Both the position numbers and the translations under genes were made by a program. Below are positions 33,155-42,765 of a DNA stretch of 64,000 bases, piece after piece. The stretch is from Clostridia bacterium (GTDB taxonomy: Bacteria > Bacillota_A > Clostridia > Christensenellales > CAG-138): NCBI GenBank assembly GCA_017394605.1, contig JAFPXU010000028.1:1-64000 (forward strand), given 5' to 3'. The notes beneath the pieces were generated by a model, which worked only from the letters and a program-made list of their open reading frames with translations, searched no databases and was not told the origin of the DNA. Every line of letters starts with the position of its first letter. Position 1 is the stretch's first letter.

Positions 33155-34831
33155 ATGGCATACAAATCAGATATAGAAATCGCCCAGGAGAACAAGATGA
33201 AGAAGATTGCCGATATTGCGGCAGATCTTGGAATCGATGAGAAGTATATCGAGTTGTACGGCAATTATAAGGCTAAGATAGATTTTTCCCTATTGAGAGA
33301 CAACGCGGATAAACCGGACGGGAAACTGATTCTTGTAACTGCCATCACTCCCACTCCTGCCGGAGAGGGAAAGACGACAACGGCAGTCGGGCTCGCGGAC
33401 GGGCTGAAGAAAATCGGAAAGAAAGTGGTTGTCGCGCTCAGAGAGCCCTCATTGGGACCGGTATTCGGAATCAAGGGCGGCGCCGCGGGAGGCGGCCGTG
33501 CCCAGGTTGTTCCCATGGAGGATATCAATCTTCACTTTACCGGAGACTTTCATGCGATCGGAGCGGCGAACAATCTTTTGGCGGCCATGCTGGACAATCA
33601 TATCCAGCAGGGCAACGCGCTCGGGATCGATCCGAAACAGATAACATGGAAAAGAGCCGTTGACATGAACGACCGTCAGCTCCGCCAGATCGTCGACGGA
33701 CTGGGAGGGAGAACACAGGGGGTGCCGCGTGAAGACGGATTCGACATAACCGTGGCGAGCGAAGTCATGGCGGTGCTCTGCCTTGCGTCGGACATCAAGG
33801 ATCTGAAGGCGAGGCTTGCCAGAATCGTTGTCGGATATACGTACGAAGGGAAACCTGTCACGGCACACGATCTGAAGGCGGAAGGAGCGATGGCTGCCCT
33901 TCTGAAAGACGCCATCAAACCGAATCTGGTGCAGACGCTCGAAAAAACACCCGCGCTGGTGCACGGAGGTCCGTTTGCCAATATTGCGCATGGTTGCAAC
34001 TCCGTTACGGCGACCAGAATGGCATTGAAACTGGGAGATTATGTGGTCACGGAGGCAGGATTCGCTGCGGATCTCGGAGCGGAGAAATTCTTCGACATCA
34101 AATGCAGAATGGCGGGGCTTCATCCGGCTTGTACCGTGGTGGTCGCGACTGTCCGAGCGTTGAAATACCATGGCGGAGTTCCAAAGAATGAACTGGGAAC
34201 AGAGAATCTTGCGGCCCTGGAGAAAGGAATTCCCAACCTCATGCGGCATGTATCCAACATCCGGGACGTTTTCGGACTTCCATGCGTGGTGGCGGTCAAC
34301 GCTTTTCCGACGGATACGCGCGCGGAGCTGGATTTCGTCAGAAAGAAGTGCGGAGAGCTCGGCGTTCGGGTCGCGTTGAGCGAGGTGTGGGAAAAAGGCG
34401 GCGAAGGCGGAACGGAACTGGCTGAAGAAGTGGTGCGGCTCTGCGAACAGCCTAATGAATTCCGACAGGCGTACGAACTGGACGGAACGATTGAGGAGAA
34501 AATTGAACAGATCTGCAGGAAGATTTATCACGCGGACGGCGTGATGCTTACCCCGAACGCCAAAAAGCAGGCTGCGCTTCTGACATCGCTCGGATTTGAC
34601 AAAATGCCTGTATGTATGGCAAAGACGCAATACTCGTTCTCGGACGATCCTGCGCTGCTTGGGGCGCCGGACGGTTTTACCGTGACGGTGAGAAATCTGA
34701 AAGTGTCCGCGGGAGCAGGTTTTATCGTGGCACTGACAGGAGACATCATGACCATGCCGGGACTTCCGCGGGTCCCTGCGGCGGAAAGAATCGACGTGGA
34801 TGAAAACGGTGTTATTTCCGGCCTGTTCTGA
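33155..34831 (+). CDS. fhs: Formate-tetrahydrofolate ligase (10-formyl-THF synthetase)
   Basis: 558 residues from the ATG at 33155, which has GAGGAGG at the right distance. The family start [17 protein letters not shown] and the nucleotide-binding [20 protein letters not shown] are present, as are the later [25 protein letters not shown] segment and the C-terminal [19 protein letters not shown]. It forms 10-formyl-THF from formate, THF and ATP, the entry of formate into the one-carbon pool and into the methyl branch of the Wood-Ljungdahl pathway. It is the first gene of a five-gene operon with fchA, folD, folT and folC-MTHFS. A TATAAT at 33099-33104 is a likely -10 box. Confidence 0.96.
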   Translation: MAYKSDIEIAQENKMKKIADIAADLGIDEKYIELYGNYKAKIDFSLLRDNADKPDGKLILVTAITPTPAGEGKTTTAVGLADGLKKIGKKVVVALREPSLGPVFGIKGGAAGGGRAQVVPMEDINLHFTGDFHAIGAANNLLAAMLDNHIQQGNALGIDPKQITWKRAVDMNDRQLRQIVDGLGGRTQGVPREDGFDITVASEVMAVLCLASDIKDLKARLARIVVGYTYEGKPVTAHDLKAEGAMAALLKDAIKPNLVQTLEKTPALVHGGPFANIAHGCNSVTATRMALKLGDYVVTEAGFAADLGAEKFFDIKCRMAGLHPACTVVVATVRALKYHGGVPKNELGTENLAALEKGIPNLMRHVSNIRDVFGLPCVVAVNAFPTDTRAELDFVRKKCGELGVRVALSEVWEKGGEGGTELAEEVVRLCEQPNEFRQAYELDGTIEEKIEQICRKIYHADGVMLTPNAKKQAALLTSLGFDKMPVCMAKTQYSFSDDPALLGAPDGFTVTVRNLKVSAGAGFIVALTGDIMTMPGLPRVPAAERIDVDENGVISGLF

Positions 34832-34847
34832 TCAGCGGAGGGAAACG

Positions 34848-35459
34848 ATGCTTGATTTTTCGATTAATATATTTCTTGATGAGCTCGGATCCAAAGCTCC
34901 TGTGCCTGGAGGCGGCAGCACGAGCGCGCTGGTCGGTGCGCTGGCCGCTGCGCTGGGTCGTATGTCGGGGGCTTTGACGGTCGGGAAGAAGAAATACGCG
35001 GACGTTGAAAATGACCTGAGAGACATGATGGACCGTGCTCAGGAACTTCGAGAGAAGCTGTGTGCGTGCGTTCAGAAGGATATTGACGCCTTTGAACCGC
35101 TGTCCAAAGCGTATGCCATTCCGAAAGATGACCCGAACAGGGACGGAATCATGGAGAAGTGTCTCAAAACTGCCGCGTCTGCTCCGCTCGAAATACTGGA
35201 TTTGTGCTGTGAAGCGACGGTGCTTAACAAAGAGTTTTCTGAGAAGGCTGGCAGGCTGGTCATCTCGGATGCTGCTACCGGCGCGGCGCTTTGCTGGGCT
35301 GCCCTGCACGGTGCTGCTTTGAATGTAAAAGTGAATACCAGCGCCATGAAAGACCGGGCATACGCGGGATCGGTGGAGCAGCACGTGGACGAGGCTTTGG
35401 AGAAATACAGCGGAATGGCGGAAGAAACATTTTTTTCTGTATACGGGAGATATTCCTAA
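34848..35459 (+). CDS. fchA: Methenyl-THF cyclohydrolase (FchA-type, cyclodeaminase fold)
   Basis: 203 residues, starting at 34848 with GGAGGG upstream. The family's SKAPVPGGGSTSALVGALAAALG near the start, the KKYADVENDL region and the C-terminal helix set match formiminotransferase-cyclodeaminase-like cyclohydrolases. It interconverts 5,10-methenyl-THF and 10-formyl-THF. It sits between fhs (16 bases before) and folD (overlap of one base, TAATG). A separate cyclohydrolase matters here because the neighbouring FolD lacks key cyclohydrolase residues. Confidence 0.9.
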   Translation: MLDFSINIFLDELGSKAPVPGGGSTSALVGALAAALGRMSGALTVGKKKYADVENDLRDMMDRAQELREKLCACVQKDIDAFEPLSKAYAIPKDDPNRDGIMEKCLKTAASAPLEILDLCCEATVLNKEFSEKAGRLVISDAATGAALCWAALHGAALNVKVNTSAMKDRAYAGSVEQHVDEALEKYSGMAEETFFSVYGRYS

Positions 35460-36331
35460 TGGCGGAATGGCTGAAGGGCGGCCCGGTTGCGCGCGGCATC
35501 ATGACCGAATGTGCGGAAAGGGCGGAAAAACTGAGGAAAATGGGCATCGTACCGACACTTGCTATCGTCCGGGTAGGCGAGAAAGACGGTGATCTTTCGT
35601 ATGAGCGCGGAGCGGAAAAACGGTGTCGGGAAGCCGGAATCAACGTCCGGGGGATCCACCTTGCAGAGGACACGGACTGCGAAACGTATCTTGCCAGAAT
35701 ACGGGAGTTGAACGAAGACGACGGTGTTCACGGGATTCTTCTTTTGTTGCCGCTTCCGCCGCAAATTGATGAAGGTGCCGCTAGAAATGCGATTCTTCCG
35801 GAGAAGGACGTTGACGGCTGCACTTCCGGCTCGCTGGCAGGGGTTTTTATGAATTCCGGAGAGGGATTTCCCCCTTGCACGGCGCAGGCGGCAATGGAAA
35901 TACTGGACTTTTACGGGATAGAATGCAGCGGGAAACGTGCCGCGGTAGCGGGACGCTCTCTTGTGTTCGGGAGGCCCGCCGCCATGCTCCTGATGCACAG
36001 GAACGCTACGGTCAGCATATGTCACAGCAGGACCCGGGAGATGGAGAAGATACTTCAGCAGGCGGATATCGTCCTGATTGGGATCGGAAAGATGGAAGCT
36101 GTCGGAAAAGAGTACTTCCGCCCGGGTCAGACGGTCATTGATGTCGGAATCCACTGGAACGAGGAAAGGCAGAAACTTTGCGGGGATGTGAAGTTTGACG
36201 AAGCGGAACCCATGGTTTCCGCGATTACACCGGTTCCGGGAGGCGTTGGAGCTGTAACGACGAGCGTTCTCGCAAAACATGTGGTTGATGCGGCTGAACG
36301 GCTAAACGCAGCAAATTCTTTTGAAAGGTAA
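35459..36331 (+). CDS. folD: FolD-type methylene-THF dehydrogenase, probably without cyclohydrolase activity
   Basis: 290 residues. The Rossmann segment is AVAGRSLVFGRPAAMLLM, and PEKDVDG and ITPVPGGVGAVT are typical FolD landmarks. In bifunctional enzymes a catalytic Lys lies four residues after a conserved Tyr (YVxxK in bacteria) and a Gln lies in VQLPLP. Here the matching segments read LSYERGAEKRC, with Ala52 where Lys is expected, and GILLLLPLP, with Leu96 in place of Gln. Both residues support the cyclohydrolase step in characterised enzymes, so this protein may be a dehydrogenase only and depend on FchA. The start overlaps the fchA stop. folT follows after six bases. Confidence 0.9.
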   Translation: MAEWLKGGPVARGIMTECAERAEKLRKMGIVPTLAIVRVGEKDGDLSYERGAEKRCREAGINVRGIHLAEDTDCETYLARIRELNEDDGVHGILLLLPLPPQIDEGAARNAILPEKDVDGCTSGSLAGVFMNSGEGFPPCTAQAAMEILDFYGIECSGKRAAVAGRSLVFGRPAAMLLMHRNATVSICHSRTREMEKILQQADIVLIGIGKMEAVGKEYFRPGQTVIDVGIHWNEERQKLCGDVKFDEAEPMVSAITPVPGGVGAVTTSVLAKHVVDAAERLNAANSFER

Positions 36332-36337
36332 TAGCGA

Positions 36338-36865
36338 TTGAAGACGAGACAGTTGGCAACGGATGCCATGCTGGCGGCAATGTGCGCGGTATTGGGATAT
36401 CTGTCCGTTGATCTTGGAAACTTGAAAATTACATTTGAAAGTCTGCCTGTACTCGTGGCAGCTTTCCTTTTGGGCCCCGCTGACGGGTTGATTGTAGGGT
36501 GCATTGGAACGCTGATTTATCAGATTCTTCGCTACGGGCTGACAGCGACGACGGCTCTTTGGATGCTGCCGTATATGCTTTGCGGTCTCCTGGTAGGTCT
36601 ATATGCAAAGAAAAAGCGGTTCCGGCTCTCAAAAAAAGAAGTTGCGTGGGCGGTTGGGATAGCGGAGCTGATGATTCTGCTTTTGAATACCGCGGTTATG
36701 GCGGCGGACAGTATTATATACGGGTATTATTCCAAGACATATATTTTCGGGTCATTCTGGATCAGACTTCTGATCTGCGCAGCAAAATCCGTGGCGTTTG
36801 CGCTGATCCTTCCCGGAATTCTTCAAACGATCCGCAAATATTTATTTAGAGGCAATCAACCGTGA
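36338..36865 (+). CDS. folT: FolT, folate-binding S component of an ECF transporter
   Basis: 175 residues with five or six membrane helices, starting with the family-like RQLATDAMLAAMCAVLGYL and continuing with ITFESLPVLVAAFLLGPADGLIVGCIGTLIYQ (ECF S-component signature). FolT binds folates and docks to the shared EcfA/A'/T module, which is not in this window. The start is a TTG at 36338; an AAAGG lies upstream and the next ATG would cut into the first helix. Its stop overlaps the next gene start (GTGA). Its place among folate-dependent enzymes supports a folate cargo. Confidence 0.88.
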   Translation: MKTRQLATDAMLAAMCAVLGYLSVDLGNLKITFESLPVLVAAFLLGPADGLIVGCIGTLIYQILRYGLTATTALWMLPYMLCGLLVGLYAKKKRFRLSKKEVAWAVGIAELMILLLNTAVMAADSIIYGYYSKTYIFGSFWIRLLICAAKSVAFALILPGILQTIRKYLFRGNQP

Positions 36866-38691
36866 CCGTACAGCAAGCAATAGATTATCTTGAAAATTAC
36901 CCGGCAAAAGGATCCAGACCCGGGTTGGAACGTATCCGTGTTCTCATGGACAGACTTGGCAATCCGCAGCGTGAGATGCGCTATGTCCATGTGACGGGGA
37001 GCAATGGGAAGGGGAGCACCTGCGCATTTATAGATTCGGTGCTTCGAACGGCGGGCTATCATACCGGACTCTATACATCGCCCCATCTGGAAAACTATCT
37101 TGAACGAATCCGTGTCGACGGGATAATGGCAGAGGGCAGAAATCTTTCCAAGGCAGCAGCACAGGTAAAGCTGGCAGCAGAGAGCATGGAGGATACCCCG
37201 ACATGGTTTGAGGTTACGACTGCCGTTGCCTTCCTGTATTTTAAGTACTGCGGGTGTGACATCGTTGTGCTGGAAGTCGGCATGGGCGGTGAATTCGATG
37301 CTACAAATGTCATTGATTGTCCGGAAGTAGCCGTTTTGGTAAACATCGGACTGGAACATACCCAGGTTCTCGGAAAGACGATCCGCGAGATAGCGCGGAC
37401 AAAATCCGGCATTATTAAAAAGGGATGTACCACAGTCTGCTACGACGGAGACCCGGAGGCGGTAGAGACTGTTTCCGCAAGATGCAGTGAACTGAATGTT
37501 CCTCTGAAAATAACGGATTTCACAACGTTGAAAGTAATGAAGTCTGATATTGACGGGCAGTCCTTTTCATACAGGGGAAAAGAATACTCCATACGGCTTT
37601 CCGGAAAGCATCAGGCACGGAATGCTGCAACAGCGCTGGACGCCCTGGGTGTTCTGAAAGAAAATGGCTGGTTGATTACGGAAGAAAACATCCGCAACGG
37701 CATGAAGGATGCCAGTTGGCCAGCGCGGCTTGAGGTGCTCGCGAAAGATCCGCTTTTTATTTTGGACGGCGGGCACAATCCGCAGTGTGCTGTCGCACTG
37801 ACGGAAGCCATCCGCGATCTGCTGCCCGGTGTCAGGCCTGTTTTTCTGACGGGTGTTCTTGCAGATAAGGATTATGAAACAATCACGGAAATCATCCGTC
37901 CGATTGCAGGAGAGATCATTTGCCTGACCCCGGTCAGCGAAAGAGCGCTCGGCGCGGAGCAGTTTGCGGCATTTCTGAGGAGGAAGGGCCTTCGCGCGAC
38001 CGAGTATGAGGACATTGGGGAAGGCATTCGGGCGGCGTTGACGGCGGGACGTGATCAGGCGGTGGTTGCGTTTGGATCGTTGTATCTTGCCGGAGCGGTC
38101 CGCGCGGCTTTCAAACGGGAATACCGCCGCTGGCTTAGAAGGGACCGGGATGCGATGCGCAGACGGCTGCCCCAGGACACGCGCCGCGAGTATTCAGAGA
38201 AGATCGTCCGTCATATCCTGGATTCCGGGATGCTGGAAAACGCACGGACGGTGATGCTTTATAACGCAATCGGCGGAGAGGCGGACCTGAGCGCGATCGT
38301 TCCGGAACTGAAACGCAGAGGGAAGCGCGTTTTGTATCCTGTATGCGTTAGTGACGGGGAGATGGTCGCAAAGGAACCGGAAGGAGAGGACAGCTGGCAG
38401 ACGGGGAGATATGGAATCGCTGAACCGGCTGATGACACATCCAGGGAAGTCGAGCCCGGTGAGATAGACCTCGTTTTCTGCCCTTGTACGGCATTTGATG
38501 CAAATTGCAATCGCATGGGACGCGGATCGGGCTTTTACGACCGGTTTCTCATGAAATGCACAAAAGCCGCTGTCGTGACGGTTGCGTTCGATTTTCAGCG
38601 GGTCGTGAAAGTGCCCGGCGAACCGTGGGACATGCCGACGGACCGGGTTGTTACCGAACGGACTATATACAGCGCGGAATCGCTTCTTTAA
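36862..38691 (+). CDS. folC: Folylpolyglutamate synthase fused to 5-formyl-THF cyclo-ligase
   Basis: A 609-residue fusion. Residues 1 to about 415 are FolC: the P-loop HVTGSNGKGSTCAFID, LYTSPHLENYLERI, the Lys-bearing IARTKSGIIKKG, and ILDGGHNPQCA. From about 420 to the end is the 5-formyltetrahydrofolate cyclo-ligase fold: RDAMRRRLPQDTRREYS, VMLYNAIGGEADLS, VLYPVCV, and the phosphate-binding NRMGRGSGFYDRFL. FolC adds glutamates to folates so they stay in the cell; the cyclo-ligase turns 5-formyl-THF into 5,10-methenyl-THF. With FolT just before it, the operon can import folate, trap it and rescue the 5-formyl form. The start is a GTG at 36862 with AGAGG upstream. The fusion is unusual among the FolC proteins I know. 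Confidence 0.93.
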   Translation: MTVQQAIDYLENYPAKGSRPGLERIRVLMDRLGNPQREMRYVHVTGSNGKGSTCAFIDSVLRTAGYHTGLYTSPHLENYLERIRVDGIMAEGRNLSKAAAQVKLAAESMEDTPTWFEVTTAVAFLYFKYCGCDIVVLEVGMGGEFDATNVIDCPEVAVLVNIGLEHTQVLGKTIREIARTKSGIIKKGCTTVCYDGDPEAVETVSARCSELNVPLKITDFTTLKVMKSDIDGQSFSYRGKEYSIRLSGKHQARNAATALDALGVLKENGWLITEENIRNGMKDASWPARLEVLAKDPLFILDGGHNPQCAVALTEAIRDLLPGVRPVFLTGVLADKDYETITEIIRPIAGEIICLTPVSERALGAEQFAAFLRRKGLRATEYEDIGEGIRAALTAGRDQAVVAFGSLYLAGAVRAAFKREYRRWLRRDRDAMRRRLPQDTRREYSEKIVRHILDSGMLENARTVMLYNAIGGEADLSAIVPELKRRGKRVLYPVCVSDGEMVAKEPEGEDSWQTGRYGIAEPADDTSREVEPGEIDLVFCPCTAFDANCNRMGRGSGFYDRFLMKCTKAAVVTVAFDFQRVVKVPGEPWDMPTDRVVTERTIYSAESLL

Positions 38692-38703
38692 TGCGCTTGT
38701 TCA

Positions 38704-38733
38704 TTGACTGTTCATATTTGCGTATGATACAAT
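38704..38733 (+). promoter_or_regulatory. Promoter of the BMP transporter operon
   Basis: TTGACT (38704-38709) and TACAAT (38728-38733) are 18 bases apart; the -10 has the extended form TGATACAAT. The leader to 38796 is about 55 bases and ends in AGGAGG. No purine riboswitch is recognisable. Confidence 0.75.
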
Positions 38734-38795
38734 TCAGTCTGCAGGATTATGATATACCCTGAAAACTATCAAAGAAAATATAGGAGGAAATATCA

Positions 38796-39911
38796 ATGAA
38801 GAAAATCATCGCAGTGATGATGGCTCTCGCAATGGTTCTGGCGGTTGTCGCTTGCGCAAAGCCTGCGGCAACGGAGACCGCTGCTGCTCCCGCAGCATCC
38901 GGCATGAAAGTCGCGCTTGTAACCGACGTCGGCAACATCGACGACAAGTCCTTCAACCAAGGCGCATGGGAAGGCGTTGTCGCATTCTGCGAAGGCAAGG
39001 GACTCAAACAGGGCGAAGGCTACGATTACTATCGTCCGTCTGAGGATTCCACGGAAGCGCGTGTTGAGACGATCAACACAGCAATCGCGAACGGTGCGAA
39101 CGTCGTTGTCTGCCCGGGCTATCTGTTTGAGGACGCGATCTTCACAGTGCAGGGCTCCAATCCGAACGTACAGTTCCTGCTCCTGGACGGCGAGCCGCAT
39201 TCCGCGAACTATGCCACCTACGAGACCACGGCAAACAGCCATAACATCCTTTATCAGGAAGAGCAGGCTGGATACTTTGCCGGCTATGCCGCAGTCAAAG
39301 ACGGCTATAAGAAACTCGGTTTCCTCGGCGGCATGGCGGTACCTGCTGTCGTCCGTTACGGATACGGTTTCGTTCAGGGCGCCAATGCTGCTGCTGAAGA
39401 AATGAACATTGTCGACCAGGTTTCCATTAAGTATTGGTATTGCGGCGGATTTGCACCGTCTGATGATATCAAGATCAAGATGGCGGGCTGGTTCACGGAT
39501 GGTACGGAAGTCGTGTTCTCCTGCGGCGGCGGTATTTATCTGAGCGCGGTGGCTGCTGCGACCGAAGCGAACGGCAAGGTCATCGGTGTTGACGTCGACC
39601 AGAGTGCGGAATCCGAATGCATCATCACTTCTGCTATGAAAGGGCTCAGCAACTCTGTTGTTCTCGCTCTTGAAGATCTCTGGGCAAACAACGGTAAATG
39701 GTCTGCCGACTATTCCGGCAAGACCGCGGTTCTTGGCGCGGCGGATGACTGCGTCGGTCTGCCCACGGCGGAAGGTTCCTGGAGACTGTCCAACTATACT
39801 GTAGCCGAATATAACGAGCTCTTCGCGAAGGTTAAAGACGGCACAGTCGTTGTTTCCAAGGATACGGAAAACCCGCCGACAGTTTCGATCGCGGTTGATT
39901 ACAACGCATAA
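38796..39911 (+). CDS. BMP-family substrate-binding lipoprotein (nucleoside ABC importer)
   Basis: A 371-residue lipoprotein: signal peptide with lipobox VVAC (Cys20), an Ala/Thr-rich linker, and the BMP/PnrA fold from about residue 37 (KVALVTDVGNIDDKSFNQGAWEG). Further family marks are YFAGYAAVKDGYKKLGFLGG and VIGVDVDQSAES. Relatives bind purine or pyrimidine nucleosides. It heads an operon with one double ATPase and two permeases. A terminator-like hairpin between it and the ATPase gene would keep the binding protein in excess. AGGAGG precedes the ATG closely. Confidence 0.93.
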   Translation: MKKIIAVMMALAMVLAVVACAKPAATETAAAPAASGMKVALVTDVGNIDDKSFNQGAWEGVVAFCEGKGLKQGEGYDYYRPSEDSTEARVETINTAIANGANVVVCPGYLFEDAIFTVQGSNPNVQFLLLDGEPHSANYATYETTANSHNILYQEEQAGYFAGYAAVKDGYKKLGFLGGMAVPAVVRYGYGFVQGANAAAEEMNIVDQVSIKYWYCGGFAPSDDIKIKMAGWFTDGTEVVFSCGGGIYLSAVAAATEANGKVIGVDVDQSAESECIITSAMKGLSNSVVLALEDLWANNGKWSADYSGKTAVLGAADDCVGLPTAEGSWRLSNYTVAEYNELFAKVKDGTVVVSKDTENPPTVSIAVDYNA

Positions 39912-39943
39912 GACTCAAATCGATTCTCACATATCGAACTTGA

Positions 39944-39974
39944 GGGGCTGGGCGATAAAGCCCGGCCCCTTTTT
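39944..39974 (+). terminator. Intra-operon terminator after the binding-protein gene
   Basis: GGGGCTGGGC (39944-39953) pairs with GCCCGGCCCC (39960-39969), followed by five T. Partial termination here is the usual way to make more binding protein than transporter. Confidence 0.85.
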
Positions 39975-40012
39975 GAAAAATCGTCTTTACGATGGGAGGT
40001 AGGGGACACTGT

Positions 40013-41581
40013 ATGAGCGAGTACGTTATAGAGATGCTGAACATCACAAAAGAGTTCCCCGGCATAAAGGCTAACGACAACATCACCTTGCAGCTGAAGC
40101 ATGGCGAAGTTCATGCGCTTCTTGGAGAGAACGGCGCCGGGAAATCGACGTTGATGAGCGTTCTGTTCGGATTATATCAGCCGGAAGCGGGCATCATTAA
40201 GAAGGACGGGGTTGAGGTCAAGATCAACAACCCAAACGACGCGAACGCACTGAACATTGGCATGGTGCATCAGCACTTCAAACTGGTCGAAGTGTTTTCG
40301 GTGCTTGACAATATCATCCTCGGCGCGGAGCCGAACAAAATGGGCTTCCTTCAGAAGGCGGAGGCCCGTAAGAAAGTTATAGAGCTTTCGGAAAAGTACG
40401 GACTTCAGGTGGATCCGGACGCGAAGATTGAAGACATTTCGGTCGGTATGCAGCAGCGTGTTGAGATTCTGAAGATGCTGTACAGGGATAACGAGATCCT
40501 GATCTTTGACGAGCCTACAGCGGTGCTGACGCCGCAGGAGATCGATGAACTGATGGAAATCATGCGCAACTTCACCAAGGAAGGGAAATCCATTCTGTTC
40601 ATTACCCACAAGCTCAACGAGATCATGGCTGTTGCCGACCGATGCACGGTTTTACGCAAGGGCAAATATATTGGAACCGTAAATATCAAGGATACGACCA
40701 AGGAAGAGCTTTCTCGCATGATGGTCGGAAGAGACGTGAAATTCGAGGTGGACAAGAGCGAGCAGAAACTCGGCGATGTCGTCCTCGACGTTCAGAATGT
40801 GACGGTTCCGTCCAAGATTCACGCGAACAATGCCGTTAAAAACGTCAGTTTCCAGGTTCGTGCCGGAGAGATCGTCTGTCTTGCAGGTATCGAGGGCAAC
40901 GGCCAGACCCAGTTTGTCTACGCCTTGACCGGTCTTGACAAGATGTCCGAGGGCAAGATCACGCTCTGCGGACATGACATCACAAAGGCTAAGATCCGTG
41001 ACCGCTCCAAACTGGGAATGAGTCATATTCCGGAAGACCGTCATAAGCACGGACTTGTGTTGGATTTCTCACTGGAGCAGAACCTGGTTCTCCAGCGTTA
41101 CTGGCAGCCGGAATTCCAGAAGATGGGATTCATCCGGAACAAGGAAGTCCGGGAATATGCTGAAAAGCTGATCAAGCAGTATGACATCCGTTCCGGGCAG
41201 GGCCCGATTACAACGGCGCGTGCCATGTCCGGAGGAAACCAGCAGAAAGCAATCGTTGCGCGTGAGATCGATAAGGTACCGGAACTTCTTGTTGCCGTCC
41301 AGCCGACCCGCGGTCTGGATGTCGGTGCTATCGAGCATATTCATGAGCAGCTGGTCGCACAGCGCGACGCCGGCCGTGCGGTTCTGCTGGTGTCTCTGGA
41401 ACTGGAGGAGGTCATGAGCGTTCCCGACCGGATCCTTGTCATGTATGAAGGAGAGATCGTCGGCGAGTTCAATCCGAAGAATGTCACGGTTGAGGAACTT
41501 GGACTTTATATGGCAGGTGCCAAGAACATGTACCGCGAAATCGGTGCGAAAGAACAGGGAAAGGAGCGTGAAGCGGAATGA
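40013..41581 (+). CDS. BMP-type importer, duplicated ATP-binding protein
   Basis: 522 residues with two ABC nucleotide-binding domains. The first has Walker A LLGENGAGKST, signature ISVGMQQRVEI and Walker B ILIFDEPTAVLT. The second has a degenerate P-loop region (LAGIEGNGQTQ) and the signature MSGGNQQKAIV followed by VAVQPTRGLDVGA, as in YufO/NupO-type proteins. It powers nucleoside uptake. The start at 40013 follows AGGGGA; a longer frame from 39992 is less likely. It overlaps the next permease gene by four bases. Confidence 0.93.
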   Translation: MSEYVIEMLNITKEFPGIKANDNITLQLKHGEVHALLGENGAGKSTLMSVLFGLYQPEAGIIKKDGVEVKINNPNDANALNIGMVHQHFKLVEVFSVLDNIILGAEPNKMGFLQKAEARKKVIELSEKYGLQVDPDAKIEDISVGMQQRVEILKMLYRDNEILIFDEPTAVLTPQEIDELMEIMRNFTKEGKSILFITHKLNEIMAVADRCTVLRKGKYIGTVNIKDTTKEELSRMMVGRDVKFEVDKSEQKLGDVVLDVQNVTVPSKIHANNAVKNVSFQVRAGEIVCLAGIEGNGQTQFVYALTGLDKMSEGKITLCGHDITKAKIRDRSKLGMSHIPEDRHKHGLVLDFSLEQNLVLQRYWQPEFQKMGFIRNKEVREYAEKLIKQYDIRSGQGPITTARAMSGGNQQKAIVAREIDKVPELLVAVQPTRGLDVGAIEHIHEQLVAQRDAGRAVLLVSLELEEVMSVPDRILVMYEGEIVGEFNPKNVTVEELGLYMAGAKNMYREIGAKEQGKEREAE

Positions 41582-42765
41582 AAAAAGGAATGATCAGCGT
41601 TCTCGCTTCTGTTATTTCCATTCTGATCGGCCTGCTGTTCGGGTTGCTTCTGCTGATTATCGTTAACCCGGCGATGGCCTTCCCGAAATTCGGGGAGCTG
41701 CTTACCGCAGGCGTTTCCAGCCTTCCGAAACTGGCAAAGGTTCTGTATCAGGCTGCGCCGCTCATCATGACAGGTCTTGCGGTCGCATTTGCGTTCAAGA
41801 CGGGCTTGTTCAATATCGGAGCATCCGGTCAGTATACGGTCGGCGCTTTCTGCGCACTGGCTTGTGCAATCATCTTCCAGATGCCATGGTGGATTTGCCT
41901 GATTGCTTCCCTGGTCGCCGGAGCGGTATGGGGATTTTTCCCCGGCTTGTTCAAATCCCTGTTCAACGTGAACGAGGTCATTACCTCGATTATGTTTAAC
42001 TGGATCGGCATGATGGCTGTCAACCTGCTTTGCATGAACCTGAAAAACGCAAAGGGCGATTTGGTCATGCTTCCCACCGCCTGGGTGTCCAGCCCGATCA
42101 AGGACCGTACCGCGGCGCTTTCTTACGCGAATCCGTCTGCCATGATTCCCAAGATGGGTCTGGATAAACTGTTCGAGTCAAACTACATGAATATCAGCAT
42201 ATTCATCGCAGCGCTGGTCGCAGTTGTCCTCTGGGTGATTCTGAACCGTACCACGTTTGGTTACGAACTGAAAGCCTGCGGCTATAACAAGAACGCAAGT
42301 CTTTATGCCGGTATTAACGCAAAGCGCAATATCGTATTGTCGATGGTGATTTCCGGCGCGATGGCGGGCCTTGGCGGAGGATTGTACTATCTGGCGGGAA
42401 CTGCGGATTATACGATTCAGAAGACCTTGCTTGCCATGGGATTCAACGGCATTTCCGTTGCCCTTCTTGCAACATCGAACCCGATTGGTACGATCTTCAG
42501 CGCTCTGTTTATCTCGTATATTCAGGTCGGCGGAGAGTCGCTGCAGCCGGTCTACGCAAAGGAAATGATTGATATTATTATCGCGGTCATTATCTACCTG
42601 AGCGCGTTTGCCCTTCTGACAAAGACCATTATCTCGAAATATATCCGTACGGATAAGTCCAACGTGAACGCTGAGCCGACTCCCGCTACGGCAGCAGCTG
42701 TTCCGGCAAGTGATTCCGGGAGCGTGCCGGAAAATACCGTGGAAAGCGAGGGTGAAAACAAATGA
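41578..42765 (+). CDS. BMP-type importer permease 1
   Basis: A 395-residue membrane protein of the branched-chain/nucleoside permease family (YufP/NupP-like), with about ten helices. Typical segments: FAFKTGLFNIGASGQYTVGAF, NVNEVITSIMFNWIGMMAVNL, ACGYNKNASLYAGINAKRN and ISGAMAGLGGGLYYLAG. It has an acidic, Ala/Pro-rich C-terminal tail. It pairs with the next gene to form the channel and overlaps its neighbours by four bases on each side. Confidence 0.93.
   Translation: MKKGMISVLASVISILIGLLFGLLLLIIVNPAMAFPKFGELLTAGVSSLPKLAKVLYQAAPLIMTGLAVAFAFKTGLFNIGASGQYTVGAFCALACAIIFQMPWWICLIASLVAGAVWGFFPGLFKSLFNVNEVITSIMFNWIGMMAVNLLCMNLKNAKGDLVMLPTAWVSSPIKDRTAALSYANPSAMIPKMGLDKLFESNYMNISIFIAALVAVVLWVILNRTTFGYELKACGYNKNASLYAGINAKRNIVLSMVISGAMAGLGGGLYYLAGTADYTIQKTLLAMGFNGISVALLATSNPIGTIFSALFISYIQVGGESLQPVYAKEMIDIIIAVIIYLSAFALLTKTIISKYIRTDKSNVNAEPTPATAAAVPASDSGSVPENTVESEGENK

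Noticed and set aside
38734..38795. Purine riboswitch before the BMP importer
   Set aside because: The leader is about 60 bases, too short, and lacks the conserved core.
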